From contig CAVUIW010000006.1 of NCBI GenBank assembly GCA_963741525.1, positions 186,001-250,000 of the forward strand: a stretch of DNA of 64,000 nt, given 5' to 3'. Below, piece after piece: positions 33,152-43,100 of the stretch. Position numbers and translations under genes: made by a program. A model generated the notes under the pieces. The model had not been told where the DNA came from. It saw only the letters and a program-made list of their open reading frames with translations, and did not search any database. This DNA is from JANNSX01 sp963741525 (lineage in GTDB: Bacteria; Pseudomonadota; Alphaproteobacteria; Rhizobiales; Hyphomicrobiaceae). The first letter of the stretch is position 1. Every line of letters starts with the position of its first letter.

Positions 33152-34450
33152 ATGCCCCGCCCGCTCACCTCCTCCGACGCCCCCATCCCGCCGAGCCATC
33201 GCGTGCTCGATGCCAATATCATGGCGGCCGATGTCGACGGGGGGCGGATCGCGGAGAACATCCTCGCCTTCGCGCGGCTGCTGCGGCAGGCGGGGCTTCC
33301 CGTGGGGCCGGGCAAGGTGGTGCTGGCGACGCAAGCCGTGCTCGCCGCCGGCATCGAGAACCCGAGGACGCTTTATTGGACGCTGCACGCGGTCTTCGTC
33401 GGCCGCCGCTCCGAGCACGAGATCTTCAACCAGGCCTTCGTGATGTTCTGGAAGGACCCGGGCTTTCTCGAGCAGATGCTCTCCCTCATGCTGCCGACGT
33501 TCAAGGGCGCGAAGGCCGCCAACGACAAGGCGCTGTCGCGGCGCTTGGCCGAGAGCCTCTTCAAGGGAAGCGAGCGGCAGGCCCCGCCCGACGAGGAGAA
33601 GATCGAGATCGACGCGCGGTTGACCTTCTCCGATCGCGAGATCCTCGCCGCCAAGGATTTCGAGGAGATGAGCGTCGAGGAATTGAGACAAGCCAAGCGC
33701 GAGATCGAGCGCATGACGCTGCCCTTCGAGGTGATCAAGACGCGGCGCTTTGCTCCCGACGCAACGGGGCGCCGGCTCGATCTGCGCCGCATGCTGCGCG
33801 CCACCGCCGCGCAAGGCGGCGATCTCGCGAAGCCGCAGTACAAGAAGCGCCGCCGCCGCCGCCCGCCCGTCGTCGTCATCGCCGATATCTCCGGCAGCAT
33901 GGACACCTACGCCCGCGTGCTGCTGCATTTCCTCTATGGGCTGACGAACGACCGTGATCGCGTCTCCTGCTTTCTCTTCGCGACGCATCTCACCGATGTG
34001 ACGCGGCTGCTCAAGGGCCGCGATCCCGATCAGGCGATCGGGCGCGTGTCGAAACAGGTAACCGATTGGGCCGGCGGCACGCGCATTGGCGAAGCGCTCG
34101 CCACGTTCAATAAGCGCTGGGCGCGGCGGGTGCTCGGGCAGAACGCACTGGTGCTGCTGTTCACCGACGGGCTCGATCGGGAAGGCGGCGAAGGCATCGA
34201 GCCGGAGGTGCGCCGCCTGCGCGCAAATTGCCGGCGATTGGTCTGGCTCAACCCGCTGATGCGCTACGACCGCTATCAGCCGCTGGCCTCCGGTGCGGCG
34301 GCGCTCGCTGGCCACGCGAGCGAGATGCGGAGTTGCCACAATCTGGCGAGTCTTGCGGATCTCGCCGAGGCGCTATCGGCAGACGGCGCGCGGGCCAGCG
34401 CACGCAATCGAGGCCGCGCACGTCCCGCCGCTGCGGCCTCACCGGCTTGA
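33152..34450 (+). CDS. VWA (CoxE-like) domain protein
   Basis: 432 residues from ATG 33152. The N-terminal helical half (AFARLLRQAGLPVGPGKV, then TLHAVFVGRRSEHEIFNQAF) is the CoxE/COG3552 type; the C-terminal VWA domain has a canonical MIDAS DISGS (245-249) and a TDGLDREGGEG block. A very basic stretch (KKRRRRRPP) precedes it. CoxE proteins work with a MoxR AAA+ ATPase in the maturation of carbon monoxide dehydrogenase and similar enzymes, but no cox genes or MoxR are here. It converges with aapP. Confidence 0.85.
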   Translation: MPRPLTSSDAPIPPSHRVLDANIMAADVDGGRIAENILAFARLLRQAGLPVGPGKVVLATQAVLAAGIENPRTLYWTLHAVFVGRRSEHEIFNQAFVMFWKDPGFLEQMLSLMLPTFKGAKAANDKALSRRLAESLFKGSERQAPPDEEKIEIDARLTFSDREILAAKDFEEMSVEELRQAKREIERMTLPFEVIKTRRFAPDATGRRLDLRRMLRATAAQGGDLAKPQYKKRRRRRPPVVVIADISGSMDTYARVLLHFLYGLTNDRDRVSCFLFATHLTDVTRLLKGRDPDQAIGRVSKQVTDWAGGTRIGEALATFNKRWARRVLGQNALVLLFTDGLDREGGEGIEPEVRRLRANCRRLVWLNPLMRYDRYQPLASGAAALAGHASEMRSCHNLASLADLAEALSADGARASARNRGRARPAAAASPA

Positions 34451-34469
34451 GGACAGACGCGCCGCCCCT

Positions 34470-35252
34470 TCAATGCCCGAGGATCTGGCTCAGGAACAGC
34501 TTCGTGCGATCCGACTTCGGGTTGGCGAAGAAGTCCTTCGGTGGCGCCTGCTCGACGATCTCGCCCTTGTCCATGAAGACGACGCGGTCGGCGACCTGGC
34601 GGGCAAAGCCCATCTCGTGTGTGACGACGAGCATGGTCATCCCCTCCTCCGCGAGATCGACCATGACTTCCAACACCTCCTTGATCATCTCGGGGTCGAG
34701 TGCGGAGGTCGGCTCGTCGAACAGCATGATTTTGGGGCTCATGCAGAGCGAGCGGGCGATCGCCACGCGCTGCTGCTGGCCGCCCGAGAGTTGCCCCGGA
34801 AACTTCAGCGCCTGCTCGGCGATCTGGACGCGCTCCAGGTATTTCATCGCATTCGCCTCGGCCTCGGCCTTGGCCATCTTGCGCACCCAGACCGGCGCCA
34901 GCGTCAGGTTCTGCAGCACCGTCAAATGCGGAAACAGGTTGAAGTGCTGGAACACCATGCCGACCTCGCGGCGCACCTGTTCGATGTTCTTGACGTTCTC
35001 GTCGAGCCGGATGCCATCGACCGTGATCGATCCCTGCTGATGATCCTCGAGCTTGTTGATGCAGCGGATGAGCGTTGACTTGCCCGAGCCCGAGGGTCCG
35101 CAGATGACGATGCGTTCCTTACGCGCCACGTCGAGGTCGAGGTCGCGCAGCACGTGGAACTGGCCGTACCACTTGTTGAGCTTCTCGATCGCGATGATCG
35201 GGCCGGAATCGGTCCCGGCGCGTTCGGCGATCTGGGGGGTAGCACTGGCCAT
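34470..35252 (-). CDS. aapP: General L-amino acid ABC transporter, ATP-binding subunit
   Basis: 260 residues. Walker A GPSGSGKSTLIRC, Q-loop region MVFQHFNLFPHLTVL, the signature LSGGQQQR, Walker B IMLFDEPTSALDPEM and the switch VVTHEMGF are all present and canonical for polar amino-acid transporters (GlnQ/HisP/AapP). It powers uptake through AapQ/AapM. It is the last gene of the aapJQMP operon, 8 bp after aapM. Confidence 0.95.
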   Translation of the reverse strand: MASATPQIAERAGTDSGPIIAIEKLNKWYGQFHVLRDLDLDVARKERIVICGPSGSGKSTLIRCINKLEDHQQGSITVDGIRLDENVKNIEQVRREVGMVFQHFNLFPHLTVLQNLTLAPVWVRKMAKAEAEANAMKYLERVQIAEQALKFPGQLSGGQQQRVAIARSLCMSPKIMLFDEPTSALDPEMIKEVLEVMVDLAEEGMTMLVVTHEMGFARQVADRVVFMDKGEIVEQAPPKDFFANPKSDRTKLFLSQILGH

Positions 35253-35260
35253 GTCGATCC

Positions 35261-36352
35261 TCAGCGGCGCTCGCCCTTGCGGGTGAAGGTTTCCAGATAT
35301 CGGCTGTAGCGTGCGAGCGTGTAGCAGAACACGAAATAGATGAGGGCGAGGAAAATCAGGCCCTCGACATAGAACGGGCGCCAGGTCGGATCGTTGGCGG
35401 CGAGCCGTGTTGTACCCAAGAGGTCGAACAGGCCGATGATGATGACGAGGCTCGTATCCTTGAAGCCGGCAATGAAGGAGTTGACCATCGGCGGAATGAC
35501 GAGCCTCAGCGCCTGCGGCAGGATGATGAAACCCATCTTGTGCGGGAAGGAAAGGCCGAGGCTATCGGCCGCCTCGAACTGGCCCTTCGGGATCGCCTGC
35601 AGGCCGCCTCGCACGACCTCGGCCAGATAGGCGCCCGAGAAGAGGATGACGGCCACTTGCGCGCGCAGCAGCTTGTTGATGTCGAAACCCTGCGGCAGGA
35701 ACAGCGGGATCATCAGGCTCGCCATGAACAGCACGGTGATCAGCGGCACGCCGCGCACCAGCTCGATGAAGGCGGTGCTCATGGCGCGGATGACGGGCAG
35801 CTGCGAGCGCCGGCCGAGCGCCAATGCGATGGCGATCGGGAAAGAGAAGACGATGCCGTTGACGGAGAGGATCAATGTCAGCGGCAGGCCGCCCCACTGA
35901 TCGGTCTCAACGAACGGGAGCCCGAAAATACCGCCCCACATCAGAACGCCCATGAGAACCAGACCGGCAGCCCAGGCGAACATGAGCCAGCGGCGCCAGA
36001 AGGCCGGCACCATGGAGATGGCGATGAGAGCGAGCAGCACGGCGACCATCAGCGCCGGCCGCCATTGCTCTGCATAGGGGTAGGTGCCGAACAGGATCAG
36101 CCGCCACTTCTCGGCGATGATGCCCCAGCAGGCGCCGGCGCCGATGGCGTCCCGGCAGGCTTGCGGATCGGGGCGCCAGACGGCGTTGACGAAGGCCCAG
36201 TCGATGAAGGGCGGCAGGACGCGCCAGATGACGTAGAGGCAAACGAGTGTGATGATCGTGTTGCCCCAGCTGGGGAACAGGTTCTTGCGCGCCCAGCCGA
36301 TGGGTCCGGGACGCTCGGTGATGGGTGCGGCGCGTGCGGCCGTTTCCGCCAT
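35261..36352 (-). CDS. aapM: General L-amino acid ABC transporter, permease subunit AapM
   Basis: 363 residues with multiple membrane helices and the amino-acid ABC permease block ELVRGVPLITVLFMASLMIP, then SGAYLAEVVRGGLQAIPKGQ and EAADSLGLS, the EAA loop contacting the ATPase. The long N-terminal extension with helices and a loop between the first segments and the permease core is typical of AapM. It pairs with AapQ to form the pore. The start codon is directly adjacent to the aapQ stop (coordinates abut). Confidence 0.95.
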   Translation of the reverse strand: MAETAARAAPITERPGPIGWARKNLFPSWGNTIITLVCLYVIWRVLPPFIDWAFVNAVWRPDPQACRDAIGAGACWGIIAEKWRLILFGTYPYAEQWRPALMVAVLLALIAISMVPAFWRRWLMFAWAAGLVLMGVLMWGGIFGLPFVETDQWGGLPLTLILSVNGIVFSFPIAIALALGRRSQLPVIRAMSTAFIELVRGVPLITVLFMASLMIPLFLPQGFDINKLLRAQVAVILFSGAYLAEVVRGGLQAIPKGQFEAADSLGLSFPHKMGFIILPQALRLVIPPMVNSFIAGFKDTSLVIIIGLFDLLGTTRLAANDPTWRPFYVEGLIFLALIYFVFCYTLARYSRYLETFTRKGERR

Positions 36353-37687
36353 CTACCGCTCCACCAGCTGCATGCGGCGGTTGTAGATGTTCATGATCGC
36401 CGAGGTGACGAGGCTCGTCGTCAGATAAACCGCCATGAAGATCACGATCACCTCGATGGCCTGGCCGGTCTGATTGAGCGTCGTGTTGCCGATACTGACG
36501 AGATCGGGATAGCCGACGGCGACCGAGAGCGAGGAGTTCTTTGTCAGGTTCAGATACTGGTTCGTGGTCGGCGGGATGATGACGCGCAGCGCCTGCGGCA
36601 GGATCACCTTGCGCATGATCACGACCTCGGAGAGGCCGAGCGAGCGCCCCGCCTCCGTCTGCCCGTGCGACACGGCCATGATGCCGGCCCGCGTGATCTC
36701 GGCGATGTAGGCGGAGGTATAGATCGCGAGGCCACCCAGCACCGACATGAACTCGGGGCTGATGTTGTAGCCGCCCTCGAAGTTGAACCCCTTGAGTTCC
36801 GGCACGCTCAGCTCGGAGGGCGCGCCGGAGAGCAACCAAACGAGAATTGGGAGACCAGCGATGATGCCGAGACCGATCCAAATGACCGGCAGCGCCTCGC
36901 CCGTGCGATCCTGCCGGACCTTGGCCCAACGTGCGAAGGCCCAGGCGACCACAATCCCGACGGGCAACGCCCAGAGCGCCCAGCTCCATCCCGGCGCCTC
37001 GACCGGAACCGGGAAATAGAGACCGCGCTGCGTGAGATAGACCCCCTCCATGGGCGTGATCGCATCGCGGATCGGCGGCAGCACGAAGGTGATCGTCGTG
37101 TACCAGAGGATGATGTGGAGCAGGATCGGCACGTTGCGAAGGAAGTTCACATAGACGGCCGCGAGCTTGGCGACGAGCCAGTTCTTCGACAGCGACAGGA
37201 TCCCGACGGTGATACCGAGCACGGTCGCGATGGCGATGCCAAGGATCGACACTTTCAGCGTGTTGAGGAAGCCGACGAGTAGCGCGCGCCCATAGGGCGA
37301 GGCGGCTGTATAGGGAATGATGCTCTCGCCGATCTCGAAGCGCGCCTCACGGTCGAGGAAGGTGTAGCCGGTCGAGATCTTGCGGCTTTCCAGATTGACG
37401 AGCGTGTTGTGGATCAGATAGGCGAGGCCGCCGGCGATGAGCGCGAACACCAGGACCTGGAAGATGAAGCCCCGCTGCGTTCGATCGCGCACCAGGAAGG
37501 CGGCAACGAGCGCAATCACCGCTACCAGCGGCGCCACCCAGCGTGTCAGCTCGACGACCGATCGGATGTGACCGAGATAGGTCGCCACCACGAAGGTCGC
37601 GACGACCGCAATGGCCAGTAGGGCCGCGAGCAGGTTGGCGGAGACGCCCGTGCCCGCACCGTGGCGCCTGGCTTCGGAGACGGCCAT
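36353..37687 (-). CDS. aapQ: General L-amino acid ABC transporter, permease subunit AapQ
   Basis: 444 residues, membrane protein. The permease core shows FLRNVPILLHIILWYTTITF, IYTSAYIAEITRAGIMAVSH and EAGRSLGLSEV (EAA loop). The long insert carrying helices between the signature and EAA loop is characteristic of AapQ. It is separated from the upstream aapJ by 81 bases that hold a strong stem-loop. Confidence 0.95.
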   Translation of the reverse strand: MAVSEARRHGAGTGVSANLLAALLAIAVVATFVVATYLGHIRSVVELTRWVAPLVAVIALVAAFLVRDRTQRGFIFQVLVFALIAGGLAYLIHNTLVNLESRKISTGYTFLDREARFEIGESIIPYTAASPYGRALLVGFLNTLKVSILGIAIATVLGITVGILSLSKNWLVAKLAAVYVNFLRNVPILLHIILWYTTITFVLPPIRDAITPMEGVYLTQRGLYFPVPVEAPGWSWALWALPVGIVVAWAFARWAKVRQDRTGEALPVIWIGLGIIAGLPILVWLLSGAPSELSVPELKGFNFEGGYNISPEFMSVLGGLAIYTSAYIAEITRAGIMAVSHGQTEAGRSLGLSEVVIMRKVILPQALRVIIPPTTNQYLNLTKNSSLSVAVGYPDLVSIGNTTLNQTGQAIEVIVIFMAVYLTTSLVTSAIMNIYNRRMQLVER

Positions 37688-37716
37688 GCAGGGCTCCGAT
37701 CGCGCGATCCCTACCG

Positions 37717-37755
37717 CTTAAAAGAGTGAGGGCCGCGTCTTGCGACACGGCCCCG
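37717..37755 (-). terminator. Stem-loop between aapJ and aapQ
   Basis: On the transcribed strand GGGCCGTGTC pairs with GACGCGGCCC around a GCAA tetraloop and is followed by TCACTCTTTTAAG. It lies 14 bases after the aapJ stop. In binding-protein-dependent operons such hairpins commonly attenuate or protect mRNA so that binding protein is made in excess over permease; that role is inferred here. Confidence 0.7.
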
Positions 37756-37768
37756 GTTTCGTCTCGCC

Positions 37769-38812
37769 TCAGCGCATCGGCGGGGCGTACATCAGCCCGC
37801 CTTTGTTCCATTGCGCGTTGATGCCGCGCTCGAGGCCGAGCGGCTTGATGTTGCGGTCGAAGATCTCGCCGTAGTTACCGACCGCTTTGATAGCCATGAC
37901 AGCCCAATCCTCGCCGAGGCCGAGCGCCTCGCCGTTGCCGGACGTCTTACCCTCGGCGTTCACAGCGCCAAGCAGTGCCTGCACGTCCGGGTCCTTCGAG
38001 GTGGTGGCCATGTCGGCGACGTTCGCCTGCGTGATGCCACTCTCCTCGGCCTGCAGCAGGGCGTTCACCGTGTACTTTACGATGTCGTTCCACTGCTCGT
38101 CACCCTGGCGGACGGCCGGGCCAAGCGGTTCCTTCGAGATGATCTCGGGGAGGATCACATGGTCGGCGGCGCCGTTCGGAATGTCGTTCTTCAGCTGGGA
38201 GGCGAGGCCCGAGGCGTCCGTCGTGTAGACGTCGCAGCGGCCGGAGATGTAGGCGGCAAGCACTTCCTGCTGGTTCTCGATGACGACCGGCTTGAACTCC
38301 ATGGAGTTGGCGCGGAAGTAGTTCGAGAGGTTGAGCTCGGTGGTGGTGCCGGTCTGCACGCAGACGGTGGCGCCGTTGAGCTCCTTGGCGCTCTTTACGT
38401 TGAGCTTCTTGGGAACCATGAAGCCCTGGCCGTCGTAGAACGTGACGTTCGTAAAGTTGAGCGCGAGCTTGCTGTCACGCTGCAGCGTCCAGGTGGAGTT
38501 GCGCGAGAGCATGTCGATCTCGCCGTTTTGGAGCGCGGTGAAGCGCTGCTGGGCGGAGAGGCCGATGAATTTCACCTTGTTGCCGTCGCCGAGGACGGCG
38601 GCCGCGACCGCGCGGCAGACATCGACGTCGAGACCGCTCCAGACGCCGGCGCTATCCGGAATGGAGAAGCCGCCGAGGCCGGTGTTGACGCCGCATTTGA
38701 GCTCGCCCGCGGCCTTGACGGCGGCGAGCGTCGGCCCGTCGGCGGCGAAGGCGGTACCCGCCATCACGATCGACAGACCGGCGGCGCCGGCCAGCGTTTT
38801 CAAAAGATGCAT
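37769..38812 (-). CDS. aapJ: General L-amino acid ABC transporter, periplasmic binding protein
   Basis: 347 residues from ATG 38812, with GGAGGAAAT just upstream. The signal peptide (MHLLKTLAGAAGLSIVMAG, cleaved after AFA) exports it. The mature domain is a type 3 solute-binding protein: ELKCGVNTGLGGFSIPD, WSGLDVDVCRAVAAAVLGD, VCVQTGTTTELNLSNYF and a C-terminal GERGINAQWN-type end. It captures a broad range of L-amino acids and delivers them to AapQMP. First gene of the operon; the divergent neighbour is the OYE-like gene. Confidence 0.95.
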   Translation of the reverse strand: MHLLKTLAGAAGLSIVMAGTAFAADGPTLAAVKAAGELKCGVNTGLGGFSIPDSAGVWSGLDVDVCRAVAAAVLGDGNKVKFIGLSAQQRFTALQNGEIDMLSRNSTWTLQRDSKLALNFTNVTFYDGQGFMVPKKLNVKSAKELNGATVCVQTGTTTELNLSNYFRANSMEFKPVVIENQQEVLAAYISGRCDVYTTDASGLASQLKNDIPNGAADHVILPEIISKEPLGPAVRQGDEQWNDIVKYTVNALLQAEESGITQANVADMATTSKDPDVQALLGAVNAEGKTSGNGEALGLGEDWAVMAIKAVGNYGEIFDRNIKPLGLERGINAQWNKGGLMYAPPMR

Positions 38813-39017
38813 ACGATTTCCTCCAACTTGCACCGGCTTTCTCGCCGGCTTCATTTCCCAAGGCTAGTACACTAGCCCGCGCCCGTCTATCGATTGACAG
38901 ACCCGCCGTCAACGCGATCGCCTACGCAATGGCGGTGCCGGTAACCATGCGGGCTTGCGCTGGCTCGCGAACGCGGTTTCGATGCGCGAACATTTGTTTC
39001 GCGGAGGGAACAATTTC

Positions 39018-40982
39018 GTGTCTACACCGAGCTTCCCGCACCTCTTCTCCTCCATTGCCCTCGGCGGCACGACGATGCGCAACCGCATCCTCTCGACCGG
39101 CCACGATACGGCCATGGCCCACAAGGGCGAGGTCGCCGATCAGCTCGTCGCCTATCAGGAGGCGCGGGCGAGAGGCGGCGCGGGCCTCATCGTCGTGCAG
39201 GTGGCGGGCGTCCACCGCACGGCCAAATACACCTCCCATATCCTGATGGCCGACACGGATGCGTGCATTCCGGGCTACACGCGCCTTGCCGAAGCCATCC
39301 ACCGCCACGGCGCAAAAGTCTTCGGCCAGCTCTTCCATCCGGGCCGCGAGATAATGGAGGGCGAAGGCGGCTCGATCCCGCCGGCCTATGCACCCTCCGC
39401 CGTGCCGAACCGGCGCTTTCGCGTCATGCCGGTGCCGCTGACGCAGGCACTCATTGCCGAGATCGTCGCGGGATATGGAGACGCCGCGCGACGGATGCAG
39501 ACGGCCGGGCTCGACGGCGCGGAGATCGTTGCCTCGATGGGCTATCTGCCGGCGCAGTTCCTTAATCCGAAGACCAACCTGCGCGACGACCGCTATGGCG
39601 GCTCGCTCGAGAACCGGATGCAGTTTCTGCGTGAGGTGGTGGCGGACATCCGCGCCAAGACGCGACCCGGCTTCACCCTCGGCATCCGCATTTCCGGCGA
39701 CGACCAGGACACCGACACGATCGAGCCCTCCGAGGTCGTCGAGATCTGCCGGTTGCTCGATGCCGAGGCTAAGCTCGACTACTTCAATGTCATCGCGGGA
39801 TCGTCGGCTACACTGCAAGGCGCCATCCACATCGTGCCGCCGATGGCGATCGAGACGGGCTACGTCGCACCGTTCGCGGCGGCGGTGAAGCGAGTGGTGA
39901 AGAAGCCCGTGCTGGTGGCCGGGCGCATCAACCAGCCGCAGATCGCCGAAAGCATCATCGCCTCGGGCCAAGCCGACATGTGCGGCATGACGCGAGCGAT
40001 GATCGCCGACCCCGAGATGCCCAACAAGGCGCGCACCGGACGCGCCGAGGACATCCGCGCCTGCATCGGCTGCAACCAGGCCTGCATACATCACTTCCAT
40101 AAAGGCTACTCGATCTCCTGCATCCAACATCCCGAAACGGGGCGCGAGCTGACGCATGGCGTCCGGCCGCCGATCACGACCAAAAAGCGTGTGCTCGTTG
40201 CCGGTGGCGGTCCGGCCGGCCTGAAAGCCGCCGCCGTCGCCTCCGAGCGCGGGCACGAGGTGACACTCTACGAGAAGTCCAGCCAACTCGGCGGTCAGGT
40301 GCTGCTCGCCCAACTCTTGCCGCGCCGTGCCGAGTTCGGCGGGCTGACAACGAACCTCACGAGAGAATGCGAGATCGCCGGCGTGCGCATCGTGCGCGGC
40401 ACCGCCGTCGACCGCGCTCTCGTCGAGCGCGAGGCGCCCGATGCCGTCATCGTCGCGACCGGCGCTGGGCCGTACTGGCCCGAGATCGAGGGACGCGAGT
40501 CGGCGCATGTCGTGGATGCCTGGCAGGTGCTGCAGGGCCAGGTGAATGTCGGCCAATCCGTCGTCATCGCGGAGTGGCGGCCCGACTGGATCGGCATGGG
40601 GCTCGCCGAGAAGTTGCGTCGTGAAGGCTGCCGGGTGCGTCTGTGTGTCGAGGGGATCGCCGCGGGCGAGCTGCTCCCTTGGTACGTGCGCGATCACTGG
40701 GCGGGCGTGCTCTCCGAGCTCGGCGTCGAGGTCGTGCCCTATGCCCGCCTCTATGGTGCCGATGGCTCGACCGTGTACTTCCAACATGCCGCGAGCGGCG
40801 CGGCGATGGCCATCGAGGAGACCGATACCCTGGTGCTCAGTCAGGGCCAGGTGCCCGACGCCTCCCTCTCAACGGAGCTTGAAGGCGTGTGCCAATCCGT
40901 GACGGTGATCGGCGATGCGCTGTCACCGCGCACGGCTGAGGAGGCGGTGCTGGAGGGGCTGACGGCGGGTTCGGGTGTTTAG
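39018..40982 (+). CDS. Old-Yellow-Enzyme/2,4-dienoyl-CoA reductase-type FMN-FeS-FAD oxidoreductase
   Basis: 654 residues from GTG 39018 (GGAGGGAAC upstream). The N-terminal FMN TIM barrel (PHLFSSIALGGTTMRNRI, GGSLENRMQFLREVV) is followed by a 4Fe-4S site (CIGCNQACIHH ... SCIQHP) and a C-terminal FAD/NAD(P) module (RVLVAGGGPAGLKAAAVASE). This is the trimethylamine dehydrogenase/2,4-dienoyl-CoA reductase (FadH)/stachydrine demethylase family. The position next to an amino-acid transporter suggests N-methylated amino-acid catabolism at least as strongly as fatty acid oxidation. A more precise assignment is not possible from sequence alone. Confidence 0.85.
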   Translation: MSTPSFPHLFSSIALGGTTMRNRILSTGHDTAMAHKGEVADQLVAYQEARARGGAGLIVVQVAGVHRTAKYTSHILMADTDACIPGYTRLAEAIHRHGAKVFGQLFHPGREIMEGEGGSIPPAYAPSAVPNRRFRVMPVPLTQALIAEIVAGYGDAARRMQTAGLDGAEIVASMGYLPAQFLNPKTNLRDDRYGGSLENRMQFLREVVADIRAKTRPGFTLGIRISGDDQDTDTIEPSEVVEICRLLDAEAKLDYFNVIAGSSATLQGAIHIVPPMAIETGYVAPFAAAVKRVVKKPVLVAGRINQPQIAESIIASGQADMCGMTRAMIADPEMPNKARTGRAEDIRACIGCNQACIHHFHKGYSISCIQHPETGRELTHGVRPPITTKKRVLVAGGGPAGLKAAAVASERGHEVTLYEKSSQLGGQVLLAQLLPRRAEFGGLTTNLTRECEIAGVRIVRGTAVDRALVEREAPDAVIVATGAGPYWPEIEGRESAHVVDAWQVLQGQVNVGQSVVIAEWRPDWIGMGLAEKLRREGCRVRLCVEGIAAGELLPWYVRDHWAGVLSELGVEVVPYARLYGADGSTVYFQHAASGAAMAIEETDTLVLSQGQVPDASLSTELEGVCQSVTVIGDALSPRTAEEAVLEGLTAGSGV

Positions 40983-41147
40983 GAGTTGACGATTTGCATA
41001 AAATGCGAGGCAACAGAATAGACGACTGTTGACGGTAGATAATCTTCGTTGGCCGCCTGAATGAGGCCGTTAACCGCTATTCCCTTAAGGTTCCCTCCGA
41101 TCAACGCGGCGCAGTGGATGCGCCTTGGTATGGGGAACGTTACGCAA

Positions 41148-42827
41148 ATGGCTGTCATCAAGGGCACGAAGTCCGCCAACACGCTGAACGGCACGACGGC
41201 GGCGGATAAGTTCTATGCGCTGGACGGCAATGACACCGTCAACGGCGACAGCGGCAACGACATCATCTATGGCGGCTACGGCAACGACACGCTGAACGGC
41301 GAGGCCGGCAACGACACCATCTATGGTGACCTCGGCGCGGACACGATCAGCGGCGGCGATGGCAACGACAAGCTTTACGGCGGCACCAACGCGGGAGTTG
41401 ACACCATCAGCGGCGGCGACGGCGACGACAAGGTCTGGGGCGGCGGCAGCAACGATACGCTGACCGGCGGTGACGGCTCCGACACTCTGAAGGGCGAACT
41501 CGGCTCAGACAACCTGAACGGCGGCGCCGGCATCGACTATCTGTGGGGCCAGGCCGGCAACGACACGCTGACCGGCGGCAGCGAGAACGACAAGCTCTAC
41601 GGTGGCGACGGCACCGATACGCTCAGCGGCGGCGACGGCAACGATTACGTCCTCGGCGGCATCGGCAACAACTTTGTCACCGGCGGCAATGGCAACGACA
41701 CCATCTATGGCGAGTACGGCGATGACACGATCGCGGGCTCGGCGGGTCTCGACACGATCTATGGTGGCGCCGGCGCCGACACGATCGATGGCGGCGACGA
41801 TGCCGATACCATCTACGGCGGCGACGACGCCGACTCGATCAGTGGCGGCAACGGTGCCGACGCGCTCTACGGCGGCTACGGCGACGATACGCTGACGGGA
41901 GGCGCGGGCGTCGATTCGTTCAGTGGCGGCGACGGCAACGACCTGATGTTCGCCACCTCCGACGTCGAGATCTACGACGGCGGAGAGGGTACCGATACGG
42001 TGAGCTACGCGGCCTCGACCACCGCGATAACCGTCAATCTTTCCACCGGCCTCGGGACAGCCGGAGACGCCAACGGCGACCGCTACATCCTCATCGAAAA
42101 GATCATCGGCGGCTCGGCTGCGGACACGTTGACCGGCAACAGCTCGGACAACACCTTCACAGGCGGCGCGGGCGGTGACACGATCAGTGGCGACACGGGC
42201 AGCGACACGGTCTCTTACGCCACTTCGTCGGCAGCGGTGACCGTCAACCTGACGACCGGCGCGGGCACGGGTGGCGATGCGGCCAGCGATGTCCTCACCG
42301 GCATCGAGAACGTGATAGGCAGCAATCTCGACGACACGTTCGTCGCCAACAACTCGACCAATACCTTCACCGGTGGCACGGGCAGCGACACGGTGTCCTA
42401 CACCTCTTCCTCGGCGGCGGTGACCGTCAACCTGACGACCAACGCCGGCAGCGGTGGCGATGCAGCCAGCGATGTCTACGTCAGCATCGAGAAGGTGATC
42501 GGTAGCACTAGCGGCGACACGCTGACCGGCAACTCGTCCGCCAACACGCTCGACGGCGGCACCGGCGATGACCAGTTCATGTTCACGTCCGGCAACCATG
42601 GTGGCGCGGACATCGTGAAGGGCTTCACCGCTGGCGGCACGACCGACGAGATCACGATCGACGACGCAATCGTCACAACGGCCGGCACCGACACCTTCGC
42701 CGAGCTGATGGCACTGACGACCGATGTCTCCGGCAGCGCCGTCATCAACATTGGCGGCGGCAACACCATCACGGTTTTCGGTGTTCTGGAGGCCTCGCTG
42801 ACGTCAGCCGACTTCCTCTTCGTCTGA
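41148..42827 (+). CDS. RTX (hemolysin-type Ca2+-binding repeat) protein 2
   Basis: 559 residues from ATG 41148. The N-terminus starts almost at once with RTX nonapeptides, more than twenty in all, e.g. GGYGNDTLNGEAGNDTIYGD, through about residue 300. Three larger modules of the form SDTVSYATSSAAVTVNLTTG follow, then a non-repeat C-terminus (ITVFGVLEASLTSADFLFV) resembling a type I secretion signal. It is probably secreted and calcium-stabilised outside the cell; no enzymatic domain was seen. It is a paralogue of the gene at 43101, sharing the leader, start region and tail. Confidence 0.88.
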   Translation: MAVIKGTKSANTLNGTTAADKFYALDGNDTVNGDSGNDIIYGGYGNDTLNGEAGNDTIYGDLGADTISGGDGNDKLYGGTNAGVDTISGGDGDDKVWGGGSNDTLTGGDGSDTLKGELGSDNLNGGAGIDYLWGQAGNDTLTGGSENDKLYGGDGTDTLSGGDGNDYVLGGIGNNFVTGGNGNDTIYGEYGDDTIAGSAGLDTIYGGAGADTIDGGDDADTIYGGDDADSISGGNGADALYGGYGDDTLTGGAGVDSFSGGDGNDLMFATSDVEIYDGGEGTDTVSYAASTTAITVNLSTGLGTAGDANGDRYILIEKIIGGSAADTLTGNSSDNTFTGGAGGDTISGDTGSDTVSYATSSAAVTVNLTTGAGTGGDAASDVLTGIENVIGSNLDDTFVANNSTNTFTGGTGSDTVSYTSSSAAVTVNLTTNAGSGGDAASDVYVSIEKVIGSTSGDTLTGNSSANTLDGGTGDDQFMFTSGNHGGADIVKGFTAGGTTDEITIDDAIVTTAGTDTFAELMALTTDVSGSAVINIGGGNTITVFGVLEASLTSADFLFV

Positions 42828-42854
42828 TCTGAAGCATCGCCAGACCTTGGATGC

Positions 42855-42892
42855 AGCAAGCCCATCGCGAAAGCGGCGGGCTTGCTCTTTTT
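42855..42892 (+). terminator. Rho-independent terminator after RTX gene 2
   Basis: AGCAAGCCC pairs with GGGCTTGCT around a 14-base loop and is followed by CTTTTTC, the classic hairpin plus T-tract. It lies 28 bases after the RTX stop, so this gene and the next RTX gene are separate transcription units. Confidence 0.85.
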
Positions 42893-43100
42893 CTGCGAGC
42901 CTGTGCTCGCTACACACGGCACACAACGCAAGTTACGAACAGTTTTGTCGAAAATTGCCTGAGCCATCGAAACAAATGATAGACCACTTCAACTTTTCAT
43001 AGAATTCGGGTAAATCCGCATTTACCCACCCCCACTACGATTTGCCCCACTAAGCCCAAGCCGGGCAAGTCAGTTTCAGTGCTGGGGAGCGTAGCGTATC

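Noticed and set aside
35540..37282. 580-codon plus-strand frame over aapM/aapQ
   Set aside because: Antisense to the aap permease genes; low-complexity Arg/Asp/Glu composition only.
38922..40787. 621-codon minus-strand frame over the OYE-like gene
   Set aside because: Antisense shadow of a well-conserved FMN/FAD enzyme; no start signal or family.
41170..42000. Regularly repeated 27-base units that could suggest a CRISPR or satellite array
   Set aside because: They are codon-phased and encode RTX nonapeptides; spacers are not distinct and the frame is open throughout.
41505..42599. 364-codon minus-strand frame opposite RTX gene 2
   Set aside because: Its repeats simply mirror the RTX-coding DNA; Val/Ala/Arg-rich with no protein family. 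The same holds for the frame at 43050-44525.
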